DNA from: Podospora comata
Lineage: Eukaryota > Ascomycota > Sordariomycetes > Sordariales > Podosporaceae
Length of the DNA stretch: 64,000 bases
Direction: 5' to 3'
Assembly (NCBI GenBank): GCA_017354895.1
Contig: CP071499.1
Location: forward strand, 2,170,001-2,234,000
The notes beneath the pieces are model-generated. The model was not told where the DNA came from and did not search any database. It saw only the letters and a program-made list of their open reading frames with translations. The translations under genes were made by a program, and so were the position numbers. Positions 11,720 through 22,600 of this stretch are shown piece after piece (position 1 is the first letter of the stretch; every line of letters begins with the position of its first letter).

Positions 11720-12894
11720 ATGGAGACCATTAACACTATCAAAGACGCCGCTACCAAGGCTATTTGGGGCGATCCCGAAGCCCAAAAGGAGCCAGTCTCT
11801 GGACGCATGGGCAACACCGCTGCTGGCGAGCCATACGATGCCGGCAACATTGAATCAACCTCTACTGCTCTCAAGACCACCAACCCCAACCCGGAAGTCG
11901 AACCTATCAACACTCCTCTGAAGACAGAGAACACGGACAAGGTTGTCACCAACGCCGAGTTCAACAAGAACGCCAACCCCTCAGCTACTAGTGTTGAGCT
12001 TCCCCCGGCCACGCCCTCCGAGAAGCCCAGCGCCACGGCCACCGCCGTCACAACCAAGGACGATGCCGATTCCAGCAAACCAGACACCAACCCCGCCGCA
12101 GCCCAGCCGTCATCCAATATCCCGGGCGACTCGACCCACGCTCAGAACGACACTCGTGCTCCCACTAACCCACTTGCGGTTCACCACTCCGTCGGCGGGA
12201 CCGGCAAGCCTGATGCCAAGAAGAATGTTGACGACAGCGGCGATGGAGTCGACAAGTCTGACAACCCCGTCAAGATCGATGGTCCTGGCCCACGACCCTT
12301 GGAGGTGGTAGCCAAGGAACATGGTGGTGATGCCGGTGCTAAGGCTAGAGATGAGAGGAAGGGACAGAGGTCAAGCAGTGTCGACACCCAAGAGGACCAC
12401 GAGGATGGGACGGGGGAGCTGTATGTTCGTAGCAGTGGGCTGAAGGCTGATGGCGGTGACTTTGATGCTGCCGCGCCGGGTGCTGGGAAGGAGGCTGATC
12501 GTATGTATTCACACAACCAACCCTTTGTGTGATGTATGCTGACATGATACCAGGTCTTATGGAGGAAGAGAAGCGCCACCCCCACCACCGTGAGACAACC
12601 ACGGATAAGCACAGTGATAAGAAGCACCACATCTCTCTGCCCCACCATAAGAAGAAGGACAGCGGGTATGAGCATGGTGTTGAGGATGGCAAGGCCAAGG
12701 AGAGTGTTGCGGAGGACCACACTGGGAATGGGTCTGCTACCACGACCCATGATAAGCATGTTCCTGAGGAGGAGGTCGTGCACAATTGGGACTTGAAGTC
12801 GACGAAGCCGGCGGATTTGGAGCACAAGGAGAAGACGAGCTTGAAGGAGAAGATTAAGCAGAAGTTGCACCGGGGGTCTGTTGGGTCTAACTAA
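11720..12894 (+). CDS. hydrophilic disordered protein with WGD / GEPYDAGN N-terminus
   Basis: Two exons, 11720-12500 and 12554-12894 (53-nt intron), about 373 aa. I recognise the N-terminal pattern, an IKDAATKAIWGD helix followed by EPVSGRMGN and GEPYDAGNIES, as a conserved start of a fungal protein group often found as uncharacterised or stress-associated. The rest is Thr/Pro/Asp/Lys-rich with low hydrophobicity, no Cys-rich domain and no signal peptide or membrane segment. The C-terminus is His/Lys/Glu-rich (KKHHISLPHHKKKD) and ends in a basic EKIKQKLHRG helix, dehydrin-like in composition only. A TATA-like element upstream suggests regulated, possibly strong expression. Function is not assigned. 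Confidence 0.8.
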
Positions 12895-13079
12895 GGTGGT
12901 GAGGAATGAAGGAATGATGCTGCCATGGGATAAGGTTGATGACTTGCGGGCTATGAAGCTATGAGTATCTTTGTCTTTGTTTTTTTTTCTCTTTCTGTAT
13001 CAATATCCCCAGATATCTGTCTTGAGTCTTAACCAAATAAAAGAGCATTTCCTTCAAATAAACTCCATCGAAGCAAGAG
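12895..13079 (+). other. 3' flank of the disordered-protein gene
   Basis: Short AT-rich downstream sequence containing AATAAA-like words (CCAAATAAAAG, CAAATAAACT near 13034-13063) before the tRNA-Leu. Confidence 0.4.
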
Positions 13080-13207
13080 GGCCAGATGGCCGAGCGGTCT
13101 AAGGCGCCACGTTAAGGTGAAAATCTTGATATCAACTCCACATTCGCTAGGATGTGAGAAGTTCCGTGGTCTCGTAAGGGGCGTGAGTTCGAATCTCACT
13201 CTGGTCA
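13080..13207 (+). tRNA. tRNA-Leu with intron (anticodon most likely AAG)
   Basis: The acceptor stem GGCCAGA pairs with TCTGGTC (one G-T), followed by discriminator A. The anticodon stem CCACG/CGTGG encloses TTAAGG plus C, giving anticodon AAG in the usual TT-AAG-G loop. A 46-nt intron at 13118-13163 lies one base after the anticodon, the canonical place. A long variable arm (CTC...GGG) marks class II tRNA-Leu, and the T arm is GTGAG-TTCGAAT-CTCAC. Shifting the stem by one base would read TAA instead, but that puts G at position 32, so AAG is preferred. Confidence 0.88.
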
Positions 13208-13487
13208 ATGAATTGTATTTTGCATTTCTTTGCCATGGGTTTATTTTATTTTTGGGAGTTGCAGGTGAGATTTTCGAAGGTGTTGATTTTTACTAGTTTT
13301 GGTGTAGAAGTCTTGGAGGTGGTGGTGTGCAAATTTGCATTTATCATGTGTAGTATTCAGGGGTATTAACTATCAACGCAACCACAGAGTCGCAGCCGGT
13401 GTACCAAAAGAAAACTATATGCCAGGTCATTATCCAAATCCGTCGTTATTCATCATCTTCGTCTATTTCGTCCCGAGAGATGGGCAA
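13208..13487. other. intergenic, 3' flank of SGNH hydrolase gene
   Basis: Contains a T-rich stretch after the tRNA and no recognisable gene. It probably includes the 3' untranslated region of the minus-strand hydrolase. Confidence 0.5.
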
Positions 13488-14824
13488 TCATAGGTCGGTT
13501 TGGTCTTTCAAATATCCATGCTCTTCCCATACTTGAAAGATTTTGTCTCTTATTGCTTCGTGGCCGGCTGATCTCTGTTTCACACGAGTACTCAAGTCAG
13601 CACTCGACATGAAAGAAAGAAATCATCCATGTTTTGAAAGTGTAAGTAGGGAGGTATGGAGACTGTTACTCACAGGATGAAAAGTCTTGCCGTAATACGT
13701 CGGCGTCAACCACATTGAATCCCCCGGTGTTTTTGTTGTTGTTGTTGTTGTCGTCCACTCCTTCCAAACCCCCTCCCCCTTTTCTATCCCACGCCTATAA
13801 TGCACCCTCAACCTCAACCCCGGATCTTCCATCTTCGCCTTGGCCATCAAGCAAACAGCCTTCTCCCCCCAATCCCCCCTTTCCGCCGCCTCTTCCCAGC
13901 AGCGCTCCGGGTCGAGGTAGTAGTATCCCACCCCTTCTTCTTCGTTTTCTTCCCGCAAAGAAGTATAAACCCTCCCCTCCCCGTCAACATCCCCACCCCC
14001 CGGCAAAAAAAACCACGTCTCCCTCCTCTCATAATCCGGCTCTTTCGCCACCCCAGGCTCGCAAAACCGATGCCCATCAAACAGGCTGTCATGATCGACA
14101 AAAACGACTTTTTTTCTCCTCCAGCTACCAGAAAAAGAGGCATTCACCTCCTCTATCACCCCCCTTATCAAATCATTGGCTTTGAGCACCAAATCGTTCA
14201 TCTTCCCTCTTATGTCCCTCGTCAATTTCGCCGCCGCGGCCGTGTGGGAAACATCCCAGATCCCAAACGAAACATCATCACACGCAGTGGTGTTCTCGTT
14301 GAAGAACCTCGCGTAGCCAGTGACGGTGATGAAGAAAGACGGGTGCCTCTCCCAGGGGATCTTATTCAATATCTCCAGCAGGATGAGCCTGATACGCAAC
14401 CGGAGTTTTTGATCGTTGAGGAGGATGGAGGAGACCGTTTTTAGGGCGGAGTCGCACGAGGAAGGGGAAAAGGGGCCGTAGAAGCGGAAGATGCATGCGT
14501 TGAGGAGGGAGAAGAAGTCGAGGTCGTTGCCGGATATGGACAGGGTTGCAAAGGTTGGGGAGGTGAGGTTGAAGGCGTCGATTTGGGAGGTGGAGGGGAG
14601 GGGGGAGGGAGGAGAGGATGTCGTTTGTTGTTGCGCCTGTGCAGGAGAGCCATTGGTGTTGATGGGAGGTGGTTTGGTTTAGGGAGGAGGCGAGGAGGTG
14701 GGGATAGGCTCCGAGGCCTTGACGGCAGGGGGGGGAGGGGGAGGGGAGGTCGGGGCGGGTGCCGATGCCGGCTGAGTAGCTATCGCCGAGGGAGATGAAG
14801 CCTGGGATGGGGGGGGGTTTCTGG

Positions 14825-14892
<68 letters not shown>

Positions 14893-15018
14893 GGAGAGGA
14901 TGCGTTGGTGGTGGTGGTTGTCGGGGGGTTTGAACGGTTCGGAGAGGGTAAGGGGGGAAGTGAGAGTTGGGAGGAGGAGGAGGAGGAGGAGGAGGATAGG
15001 GGTTGTGGTTGTGAGCAT
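13488..15018 (-). CDS. secreted SGNH/GDSL-type hydrolase, apparent frameshift
   Basis: Starts at ATG 15018. Residues 1-22 are a signal peptide with a Leu run, followed by a Thr/Asn-rich linker including 18 Asn in a row (about 48-65), then block I SLGDSYSAGIGT with nucleophile Ser near residue 80, and LSCTGATTNDIL. Beyond that the conserved sequence continues in another frame (QIDAFNLTSPTFATLSISGNDL; FFITVTGYARFFNE; CDDVSFGIWD). The switch coincides with a G6 run at 14600-14605, consistent with one extra base there. A 99-nt intron (13575-13673) leads to a last exon, 13488-13574, that supplies the catalytic Asp/His block (LTPTYYGKTFHPRSAGHEAIRD). All catalytic blocks are intact, so a sequencing or assembly error is as likely as a real null allele. 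The family cleaves esters; the substrate is unknown. Length about 476 aa if read through the frame change. Confidence 0.85.
14600..14605 (-). other. G6 homopolymer at the frame change in the SGNH gene
   Basis: The conserved protein frame changes by one base across this C-rich (coding strand) stretch. Upstream reads DILSSLP in one frame and downstream QIDAFNL in another, with no GT-AG pair of sensible length between them. Confidence 0.7.
14824..14878 (-). repeat. (AAC)n coding for poly-Asn
   Basis: Eighteen consecutive AAC codons on the coding strand, read as GTT on the plus strand, within the linker after the signal peptide of the SGNH hydrolase. Confidence 0.95.
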
Positions 15019-15352
15019 CGTTTCAGTGTGGTGGTGTTGCAACAGATCTGAACAGTCAGTTTGATAAGCAATAGGAGCATATAAATCTCGCTTCCTTGGA
15101 GAAAAGGAAGCAGCCTTTCGCTCCTTATCACACAAGATACCTAGGTGGTCTACAAGTCCGCCCTCGCACTTTGCTATCCAGCCTGACCTTCTCATTGTCA
15201 CAAGAACACAAGGCAGCAGCACTCAACCACGTGAATCAAGGACTCACCGAGCTTAAAGCTTACTGCGCGGCTCAGTCAGTAAGGCTATGAGTACCTTTCT
15301 TTCATCAACGTGCCTGCCCTATTGGTGACCAGCTGCTCGAGCTTCCAGCCCC

Positions 15353-15383
15353 TCCTAACCCCAACCCCAACCCCAACCCCAAC
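15353..15383. repeat. (CCAACC)n hexanucleotide repeat
   Basis: Five near-perfect CCAACC units. It resembles but is not the fungal telomere repeat CCCTAA, so I treat it as simple sequence. Confidence 0.85.
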
Positions 15384-15765
15384 AACGGTAAGCTTTGGAC
15401 AAAGGGTAGGAAAGTCATCTGAATGGGCTAGGTATCTCTCCTATTGGCGATTCAGTATATATCATGGATCCATCGCATCACAATAAGAAATTTGACGTTG
15501 GAGTGTTTTCTGTTCTATTCCAAGGAGGCGGGTTGCAGAAAGAGATCTTATCTAATCACTTGCACGCACCAGAGCTACCTCCTACATATAACCAACCACC
15601 AAGACAAGTCCAATCACTAATTCTCAATCAACCATCAAGCAGTTCTAGGACCCTCAACCCCCCTCTCCGATCAAGATTTGCTCACCCAACTCCTCATCAT
15701 CCCCTATAAACAAAGATGCCGTCCCTCCCGAATTGGCCACCTATCCATCAAGATCACCGTTGATC

Positions 15766-15840
15766 ACCAACACCACCACCAACACCACCACCAACACCAC
15801 CACCAACACCACCACCAACACCACCACCAACACCACCACC
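15766..15840. repeat. 12-nt minisatellite (CACCACCACCAA)
   Basis: About six tandem copies of a 12-base unit. Because the unit is a multiple of three, all plus-strand frames stay open through it, giving His/Gln, Thr/Asn and Pro/Thr repeats that inflate open frames here. Confidence 0.95.
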
Positions 15841-16835
15841 CAATCCTGCATCCCCAACTTGGCATACCTCACTCTTCCCCCCCTCCCTTCCGCGGGACGT
15901 TCTAGCGCAAACGCAAGTCAATTTATCCTACCGTCTTCTCACCGTCAGCGTCACATCAGCTAAAAACTCGGGATATTTATCCGCGGTAATACGCAAAGTT
16001 ACATACATCGAAAGCGACTTGCATGGAAGAAAAGATCCCAGCACGGTGGATTTGGTAGTAGTTACTATTTCTGTCTCGGTGTTTCTATCCACGTGGTTCT
16101 TGTATAATTTTAATATAGCCAACGGCGAATAACAATAGAACGGGAGGTGTAGCTAGGTAAGAGGTGGTGGTCATCGGTACCTACCTACCTACCCAGACGT
16201 GGGCAGTCGAGTTTTTCAGACTGAGATGATGATGGGAACTAGAATTTTATGAGCCTGAGAAGGGTTGTTCTATCCAACCCAAGAAAGGAAACATCATCGC
16301 CACCGGGGAGAGTTACGTGAATGTAAACCGCAGTTGTTGTAAATGCTCTTTTTATTCTCCATGTCACCATCACCACGGAAGAAAAATCCACATCAGAAAC
16401 ACACATGTTTATATGCAAAATCTCGCACTCATGTTTATTCTTTTTAAATTGAGTAGTTTTGTTAATTCTTTCCTTTCACCCCTTGTCATCTACCATCATA
16501 CATATCCATCCACCATTCACCATTCACCATTCACCATTCCCCAACCCTTTCCATGCTAAACCCCCGTGCCCCCCCCCCCCCCAAACATCCATATCCGTCA
16601 TGATATTCGTCAAATTTGTCTCTGTGCGTCTGTATCTCTCAAGTAAAAAAAGCATCCCCACCCAAAAGTCATACTCAGCGGTGATTATACACACGATTAA
16701 TTCCCCAAAAACACAACAACACCAAGAAACTCTTTCCCGTAGACACCAAGCTTTAAAAACCCCCAAAAGAAGAAGAAAAAAACGCACAAAAAAGTATCAA
16801 GCACGGCTCTCCCGAGAATCAAATATTACATCCCC

Positions 16836-19675
16836 TTACAACGCCGGCGGCGTCAAAAACGGACTCAACATCAAATCATCCGCACTCGGCCTCTTGTTAT
16901 GATCAATCTCAAACGTCTGCCCCAAAAACTGCTTCGCCTCCTCGCTCGCATGCTCCGGGATCGTCGGCGTGGCCTTCGCCCCCCCAATCTTGAAAATGGC
17001 CTGCAGCTGCGTGCAATCCGGGAACGGATGCGTCCCCGTAAACATTTCAACAACAAGACACCCAAGCGACCAGATATCCGCCTTGCGGGTGTAAGACGTT
17101 TGCTTGACCACTTCTGGTGCCATCCAGAACACTGACCCCTGCAGCGAAGGCCGGTGTTTATTATTGTTGGCCCCGTTGAGAATGTTTGTTGCTTCCAGCT
17201 TCTTCGAGATGCCAAAATCCGAGATTTTGATGGTGCCCTTGTTGTCGACGAGGATGTTGGCGCCCTTGATGTCGCGGTGGATGATGTCCATATTGTGGAG
17301 GTAGGAAAGGCCGTTGAGGATTTGCTTGACGAAGCTACGGACCAAGGGCTCGGGGAGGGCGCCGTACGAGTTAAGCATGGTTTGGACTGAGCCGCCGGGG
17401 ACGTATTCGAGGAAAATGTTAAGGTATTCGGCTGATGATCCGCAGCCGAGGTATTGCACAATGTTGGGGTGCCGGAGGTCGCGGAGGAGACTGATTTCAC
17501 GCTTGAGCGCCTCGATCATGCTCTTCTTTCGGGCGTCGCTCTGGCTGTTGGCGCCGGGCGATGGGGTCTCGACTTGCTTTACGGCGAGAAGCTCGCCAGT
17601 GACGGCGTGGAGGGCGAGGTAGACGCAACCAAAAGACCCCTGACCAATGAGCGCACCCTTCATCCACTTGCTGTCATCCCAGGAGTCGCCAGCGAGGAAG
17701 CTCTGAAGCTCTTCATCGGCATCCTCTCCGTCGTCGGTGAGGGCCTGGTTGACTTCTTGGAGAGAACCGCCAGATCCGACGGTGCTGTCGCCGTCAAAGT
17801 AGCTGTGTCGGACCACGTTTCCATCTGGGTCGGTGATGCTGACGGCAGCAGTACCGGCATCTGAGCTGCTATCCGCAAAAGACACATAAGACTTGCGGTT
17901 CGGTTCGATAGGCGATGACTCCTCCTGTAGAGTGTCGAGAACGGAGGAGGCGACCGAGTCCCGGTACCCATGGTTGAGGCGGCCCAGCTGGTTTCCAGGA
18001 CGGACCCTGGCGACTTGGTTGGAAGCAGTGAGCCAACTGTCGGCAATGGTAGGAATAGGAGGTGCGTCCTGAATGCTGGACGCAAAGCTCAGGGTGCTGG
18101 CAACACTGAGGCGGTGGTTCACCCTGCTAAGGCGCTGCGACCTACGCATGGACATGCGGGCTGTCCTGTCGATAGCCTCTCTGGAGTGGTCAGGGAAATA
18201 GCTGGTAAGATCCGACGCGATCAACTCGCTGGGCGGTCTTAGCCCGCCGAACTGTCGAAGAACTTTGCGGCTGCGGGGCATTCGTGGTGTCTCAGCGGGT
18301 GCCGGCCGCTCCAAGTCTCTGGCGGTGTTGTACACATTTCTTTCTCGGTCTTGATGGTCCTGATAAGACACAGGTGAAAGGGGCGGCTGCTGAATGGTTT
18401 CCCATGATTCACCCAAGACCTTTTGTGCCTTTAGTTGACTTCGCTTGTCCATAGTCTCCATGGAGCGATTGTGGTTTTGTTGCGCCTCCTCCATGGCAAT
18501 CGCAGCTGCTCTTTCTAATTCGGCGAATCCTGGCTCCCCGGCAGGAACACGTCGTAGGATGAGGCGATTTCGTTCTGGTCGGGTGTGGTCTTTGATCACC
18601 CTCCAGAGTTCAGTATCACCAAGGCGACGGCACTTATGTGGGTCGTCACCACCGACCAAGACCCAGAAGCAGTAGTTTCTCTCATGATCCTCCCGTAAAG
18701 CGAACTTGCGCAATGTGACGCGCATGACTTCCTCGCAGGTGTTGCAGTCGGCGATCTTAACAACCTTGGTGACACCACCTGTCGAGATAACCCGGATCAC
18801 ATCCTGTCCAGGGGGCAAAGCGGCCATTAGTGATGAGCCATCCGACTGAGTTCTGGTGTGGCTTGCCATCAGACGGCCTGTGTGTGGTGGCTCGGGCGGA
18901 GACATGGGGAAGATGGCCGTCGCAGGAGTTGGTTGACTGTATGCTGTGTGAGGTGGTTGAGGATATCTCTGCTGCTGTTGGCGGGCGCTTCTGAAGCCAC
19001 CGGAAGACTGAGGAGAGGTAGGCCTTGAGGGGTTTTGGTTGTCAACACCGGGAACAGCAGCTGGGAAATCGAATTGGCGCGAATACCTCTTATTGCTCGC
19101 TGGCATCCCGCGACCACTGGCACCAGTATTTGGTTGGTGCCGTGGTGATTGTGAGGAGGGCGCATATTGGACATCAAGCCCCGCAAAGGAATCCTACACG
19201 ACCTGTTAGCCCAACAGTCGTCCCTTGGCCATACATACTGTTTGTCACCTACCCTGTTGCGCCTCTTTTGGTTGGCGTATGTCTTGGTCCGCAACTTCTT
19301 GATACTCAGGAACAAGCGCACACGATCGCCCACCTTGTCAATGCCCATCTCCTTCAGCACCTCCTTATCCATCTCCAACAAGTTGTCTCCATTGATGTGA
19401 TTCCTGCGGAAGATCTTTTCGTATTCGCCACACTTGACGCTCCGCAGGTACTCGCAAACCCTATCTTCATCCCAATTCTTGACCGAGTCCGGACCGTCGA
19501 CGTCAGAAAACTCCGACTCGGTCGGGCTTTGGTAATTTTGGGTGGCCATCTGAACGGCGGGCGCGCGTCTCGAGGAGGGGTAGGCAGAGGCGGTCTGGGG
19601 CGTGTTCACCATCATGGCCGACGGCTGCGAGCCCAGCGAAGCCGGAAATGTCGACTTGGAAGCCAACATTGCCAT
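16836..19675 (-). CDS. STE11: MAP kinase kinase kinase, STE11/NRC-1 type
   Basis: Exons 19253-19675 and 16836-19193 (59-nt intron) give about 926 aa. Order of domains: an N-terminal SAM domain (about 66-130; NWDEDRVCEYLRSVKCGEYEKIF, ending before the basic KKLRTKTYANQKRRN), a Ser/Pro-rich linker, a Ras-binding-like fold (about 265-345; VIRVISTGGVTKVVKI...CEEVMRVTLRKF), a long regulatory linker, and a C-terminal protein kinase domain (about 650-920). The kinase shows GQGSFGCVY, AVKQVE, HRDIKGANI, SDFGIS and WMAPEVV, the MAPKKK signature. The family receives input from PAK/STE20 and adaptor proteins and drives the mating/filamentation/cell-fusion MAPK cascade in the cytoplasm. The frame stays open upstream of the first ATG but with no further Met, so 19675 is taken. 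A five-codon upstream ORF (ATG at 19728 reading MPSSV) lies just before it. Confidence 0.94.
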
Positions 19676-22600
19676 CGCAACGGCGGAGCCTTGGTTTTCT
19701 CTTTGGTCAGACCGACGACGGCATGAATTCAGTCTTGGGGTTTTCCTAGCGGCGCAGGGGTGTGCCGGGGGATGGTTGACAGGATGAGGTGGCCTAGAGT
19801 CTGGAGTCTGGAATCACCGGGAGGCAGTGCGATGCCGATGGAGAACCAACAGTTGAGCCAGTCCGGCGTGCTGCAGAAGGGGCTGCAGGGTGATGAATAA
19901 CGAGAGGGAGAGCAGAGAGCAGTGCAGGAATCCCGACGGGTGCCGGAGCAGTTGTTGAATGCGTTGTGTGACGACCGTCCCTCTTTTGGGCCCAAATCCG
20001 AGAAAAAGTTCCAACTCTATTTTTCCCTTTCTCCGGGATGAGCTAGTAAATAGGCACGTGTGTACGGCTTTGCAGAAAGACGACCGAAAAAGAAAAAAAA
20101 AAAGAACCGCAGAGACAGGCAGGACCGGTGCCGTCGATGAGGTCGGGTAAGGTGTAGGTGTACCGAATAGGTAGTAGTCGACTACAGTACTATCCAGAGT
20201 ATTCCAGAGGGGTATCTCTGGCAGGCGGGTGGAGGAGCGTGCCTGTGGTTTTTGTTCAGAGAGCTGGGGTGGTGCCTCCAGGTGGGGCAGGGGATGCGAG
20301 CGATGGGCAAATGGTCCCGATTCAGGCTGATGGGTTGGCTCGGAGGGTGCGGTGCAGCGCGTTGCGAGGGCGGATTGGACAGGCCGTAAAGCACTTTCAA
20401 GAGGCTCACCAATCGCTTAGGGGACCCCCCTTGACATGAAACGAAGCTCGAGCCAAGCAAGGCGCTTCTCGGGAACATATCACTGCATTCCTGCCCATGC
20501 TGCCCCCAAAGACATTGTTATCAAAGAACACGGCAATCTTCATTGTTCACTCGTTACAGCCCCCCTGGGCCTCTTTGAAGCTACTCGGAGCAAGCGTCAC
20601 AAGAGGCAACACCTAGCTACCGCTCTTTTGTTTCTTCCCTGTGCCTCTCTACTAACGATGCTGTGTCACCGTTTGGCTCCCCACCACCAGCTGACTGCGC
20701 ATGACGGCGGCGTCGACACCCGAGCTCGGCTGCCATAACGAGGAGCCGAGAGAGTGGTTCCATTCTACGATGATGTCCTTCCGGGTGTCTATCTCTGCAT
20801 ATCAAACCAGATATATTCGGAAGCGAGCTGTTTTGCTTGCTTGTTTCCTATTTGAGCAGGCCAAATAAATACACCCTCCTGACATAAATAGTTTTCTTCA
20901 TATTCACCAGTTCACCAGTTCACCATGACCCCTGCCGATGATGAGGGACTTTGTGGCGGGCCGTGATGCCAACCCAACAATGTTGAGAAGAATAGCATCC
21001 CGGAAATGCATTCCGTAGTGGGACAAACAACAGTCTCGTAGGATGGAAACATGTGAGCGGGACACAGGCGTGGCCAATCATGGCGGGGTGAAGTCTTTGC
21101 CAGCGGGACGGAATTCGACGATGAAACGGGAGCTGTTTCATCAACCACCACGCTCCACCAAGTCGGCAAGTCGTGCCTGTTAGCTTTTCAACCCCGCACT
21201 ACGCCTGTCAGCTAACACTCGTCGCCGTTCGCCTTAACAGCGACTACCGGGGGACAATGAAGTCATCGTCCGAAGAGCGGTCAATGGCACCGGGTTTGCT
21301 TGATAAAGTTGAAGCAGTTCAACGAGATTACCATCATGCAGCCTTGCGAGGAAGACCCTATTCACCACCCCATCACCACGCCAGGCTGTCGGAAGCACAA
21401 GGTATGCCCAAGGTCTGTCGTTGCTCGTTCGATCTCCAAGCCATCACTCGCTCTGTTCTGTTGATTACCGTTGCTGCCCCCTTTTTTTGCCCCCCGTGGG
21501 AACCGAATGATAGGAGCTGGCTGGGCTGGGCCACAATCCCCCCTAACGGAGGGGTGATGGTCAGACCAAGAGGCCAGGCGGCTACAAACATATGCCTTCT
21601 GGGGAATCCTGGAGTAGGTGATGGCCGAGACGGTGTTGCGGAAGCACAGGCACAGCACAAAAAAAAAGATCGCCAGGGCATGGCATGGTTTTGGGGCCAT
21701 TGGTAAGATTGCTGGGGGGTTGACTGCATTTAAACTGAAACGGGGGGAGCACGCTGATCGCAAAGTGTTGTTGTCAGGGGAAAGATTCGGCTTTGTCATC
21801 CGTCGTTGGAGGTTCTGGAATCCAGACCTTTCCTTCCATCTTGGCACCGGCGCAAGCCACAAGCGAAAAGCTCACGCCACGGTCTGAACAGTGGCCCCGC
21901 TTTCACCCGTCAGCCCCGAATTCACAAGGAAAATTCCCGGCATATCCTCCCCCCCGCCCCACCACCACCACTACCACCAACACCACTCACCAGCTGAACA
22001 TAACGACTGATGAGGTGATGAAGATATGTATGCCGGCATATGCTTCTTATCGTGTTCTGTTCCCGCCCCCCTCCCCCACCTCCTTTTCGGCTATAGGCAC
22101 GTCTGATTCGACATGTCCTCGGAATAACCTATCTATACCACTGCTTCTCTGCCTCGTCGTCCACGTTGTCGAGTTTTTATAGCCAAGCTGGCGCCAGTGC
22201 AAGACTAACAACCCAACCAGCGCCTCTTTATGCAATGACCGGGCCAGCACAGGTGCCCGGCCACCCGACAGTGACGGGAGTCCAGACTGCTGTTTTGTTT
22301 GTTGGAAGCGGATATCCAATCTGCATCTCATCTCGATTCGTAGGCGCAATGTCCACCCCATTTCGACGGCCAGCACTGATCGCCGGGGTTCATCCGGTCC
22401 CTCGACTGCCCGCTGGGAGCAGAACACAACAGCTGAGCTCTGACAGCACCGATTGGCAGGAGCCCCCTGTCGGGAGACCATGTCCCGGTCGCCTGCCATT
22501 GGCCAGACTGTTCCCAAAACCGGTATGATAACATCATCCTACATCGAGACAGCAAATGCCTGGCAATTCACCACGTCTCCGCCCTGATTTCCTGCGCTGG

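Larger units (their letters stand above)
15019..16835. other. intergenic region between SGNH hydrolase and MAPKKK genes
   Basis: The left part carries the promoter of the SGNH gene, the right part the 3' flank of the MAPKKK gene. It holds a CCCCAA-like run, a 12-nt minisatellite, a 14-C run at 16569-16582, and an open frame 15764-16132 on the plus strand that has no ATG of its own. No confident gene. Confidence 0.55.

Noticed and set aside
15353-15383. Internal telomere
   Set aside because: The unit is CCAACC, not the fungal CCCTAA, and the run is only about 30 bp.
15766-15840. CRISPR-like regular repeat
   Set aside because: A perfect tandem 12-nt repeat without spacers in a fungal genome; it is a minisatellite.
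21173-21862. Open frames of 166-177 codons on both strands
   Set aside because: They overlap each other in opposite directions and contain no recognisable protein blocks.
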